This document shows positions 6,337 through 7,170 of a DNA stretch of 7,170 nucleotides, in pieces. The translations under genes were made by a program, and so were the position numbers. The first letter of the stretch is position 1, and the number at the start of each line of letters is the position of its first letter. The notes under the pieces were generated by a model, which was given only the letters and a program-made list of their open reading frames with translations, did not search any database and was not told where the DNA came from. This DNA is from an uncultured Aquabacterium sp. (GTDB lineage Bacteria; Pseudomonadota; Gammaproteobacteria; Burkholderiales; Burkholderiaceae_C), in contig CALAKR010000298.1 in the NCBI GenBank assembly GCA_937923225.1, positions 1-7,170 on the forward strand, in the 5' to 3' direction.

Positions 6337-7170
6337 CGGCCGTCACCCTGAGCGCCATGGCGGGCGAGGATCTGGGCCAGGATCGCTGCCCGGTACCCGA
6401 CACGCTGCCTTCCGACGTTGAGCCCATCGCGCCTGTGGTGCCCGGGCTGGGCCGTTGCCTGCATGCCATGCCCTTCGGGCCCGTGCGCATCGATCCGGAC
6501 GACACGCGTTCGGGTTATGCCTTTCGGCTGTGGGCGCCCGCGGCCCCCAAGGTGGACCTGGTGTTCCAACCTGCCTCGGGTGGCCGGCTGGAGCTGCCTT
6601 GTGAAAAAGCGGATGGTGGCTGGTGGCACGTGAAGGTGCCGCAGGCCCGCGCCGGTGACCGCTACGGCTTCGCCGTGGACACCGAGCACGGCATGCTGGA
6701 TGTGCCCGACCCCGCCTCGCGTTACAACCCCGATGGCGTGCACCAGCCCAGCCAAGTGCTGGACCCGCGCTCATTCGACTGGGGCGATGACATGGCCTGG
6801 CAGGGCCGCCCCTGGGCCGAGGCGGTGGTCTACGAACTGCACGTGGGCACCTTCACCGCCGAGGGCACGTACAAGGCCGCCGAGCGCCGGCTGGACCACC
6901 TGGCCGCCCTGGGCATCACCGCCATCGAGCTGATGCCGCTGGGCTCGGCCCCCGGCCAGCGCGGCTGGGGCTACGACGTGGTGCTGCCCTATGCCCCGCA
7001 GCCCAGCTACGGCCACCCGAACGACCTCAAGGCCTTCATCAGGGCGGCGCACGCGCGTGGCCTGATGGTGCTGCTGGACGTGGTCTACAACCACTTCGGC
7101 CCGGAGGGCAATCATCTGCCGCAGTATGCGCCCGCGTTTTTCCGTGACGACGTCACCACCCCGTGGGGTG
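6333..7170 (+). CDS. treZ: Maltooligosyltrehalose trehalohydrolase TreZ (5' part, truncated by the window)
   Basis: Hydrolyses the alpha-1,4 bond next to the terminal trehalose unit of maltooligosyltrehalose made by TreY, releasing trehalose; a cytoplasmic GH13 enzyme. The first 279 codons are visible, about half of a typical TreZ. A CBM48-like domain (about 45-145: [49 protein letters not shown]) leads into the barrel: [16 protein letters not shown] (165-180), [17 protein letters not shown] (187-203), [12 protein letters not shown] (211-222) and [12 protein letters not shown] (249-260, GH13 region I). These are closer to TreZ than to GlgB. The catalytic Asp and Glu lie beyond the edge. Its ATG overlaps the glgC stop (ATGA), implying translational coupling; AAAGG sits 12 bases upstream, a weak site. 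Residues before Met46 are poorly conserved in character, so a start at 6468 is possible but lacks a ribosome binding site. Confidence 0.93.
   Translation, partial: MTAVTLSAMAGEDLGQDRCPVPDTLPSDVEPIAPVVPGLGRCLHAMPFGPVRIDPDDTRSGYAFRLWAPAAPKVDLVFQPASGGRLELPCEKADGGWWHVKVPQARAGDRYGFAVDTEHGMLDVPDPASRYNPDGVHQPSQVLDPRSFDWGDDMAWQGRPWAEAVVYELHVGTFTAEGTYKAAERRLDHLAALGITAIELMPLGSAPGQRGWGYDVVLPYAPQPSYGHPNDLKAFIRAAHARGLMVLLDVVYNHFGPEGNHLPQYAPAFFRDDVTTPWG

Overview
The window is GC-rich DNA dominated by a glycogen/trehalose metabolism cluster. The gene set and order, the strong GC bias at third codon positions, and an NsrR-type regulator with its operator at the left edge suggest a high-GC proteobacterium. 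I favour a betaproteobacterium of the Burkholderiales, but this is inferred from style and not from a marker gene.

Layout, left to right. Positions 1-28 (minus strand) hold the first nine codons of a gene leaving the window, reading MQLTRFSDL, the typical opening of Rrf2/NsrR regulators. Just upstream of it, at 49-71, is a 23-bp near-palindrome that closely matches the NsrR nitric-oxide-response operator. A 260-base stretch without a convincing gene follows. Next come glgX (332-2536, plus; glycogen debranching enzyme), a convergent 76-codon gene of unknown function (2632-2862, minus) with a strong ribosome binding site and its own intrinsic terminator, and a 282-base divergent intergenic region. 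After that come glgB (3145-5064, plus; short-form branching enzyme), glgC (5122-6336, plus; ADP-glucose pyrophosphorylase) and treZ (6333 to the right edge, plus, truncated; maltooligosyltrehalose trehalohydrolase).

How the genes work together. GlgC makes ADP-glucose, the donor for glycogen synthase (GlgA, not in the window). GlgB adds alpha-1,6 branches. GlgX removes the short branches left when phosphorylase trims glycogen. TreZ releases trehalose from glucan ends already converted by TreY (not in the window). The cluster therefore covers storage-glucan synthesis, turnover and diversion to trehalose. glgC and treZ overlap by the ATGA arrangement and glgB lies 57 bases before glgC, so glgB-glgC-treZ looks like one transcription unit. 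glgX is separated from it by the opposing small gene and probably has its own promoter.

The most notable points are the NsrR-like operator and divergent regulator next to the glycogen cluster, the small gene with good expression signals inserted between glgX and glgB, and an Arg in GlgC where E. coli has its fructose-1,6-bisphosphate-site Lys39. I see no mobile elements, CRISPR arrays, rRNA or tRNA. Apart from these points the enzymes look ordinary and intact.
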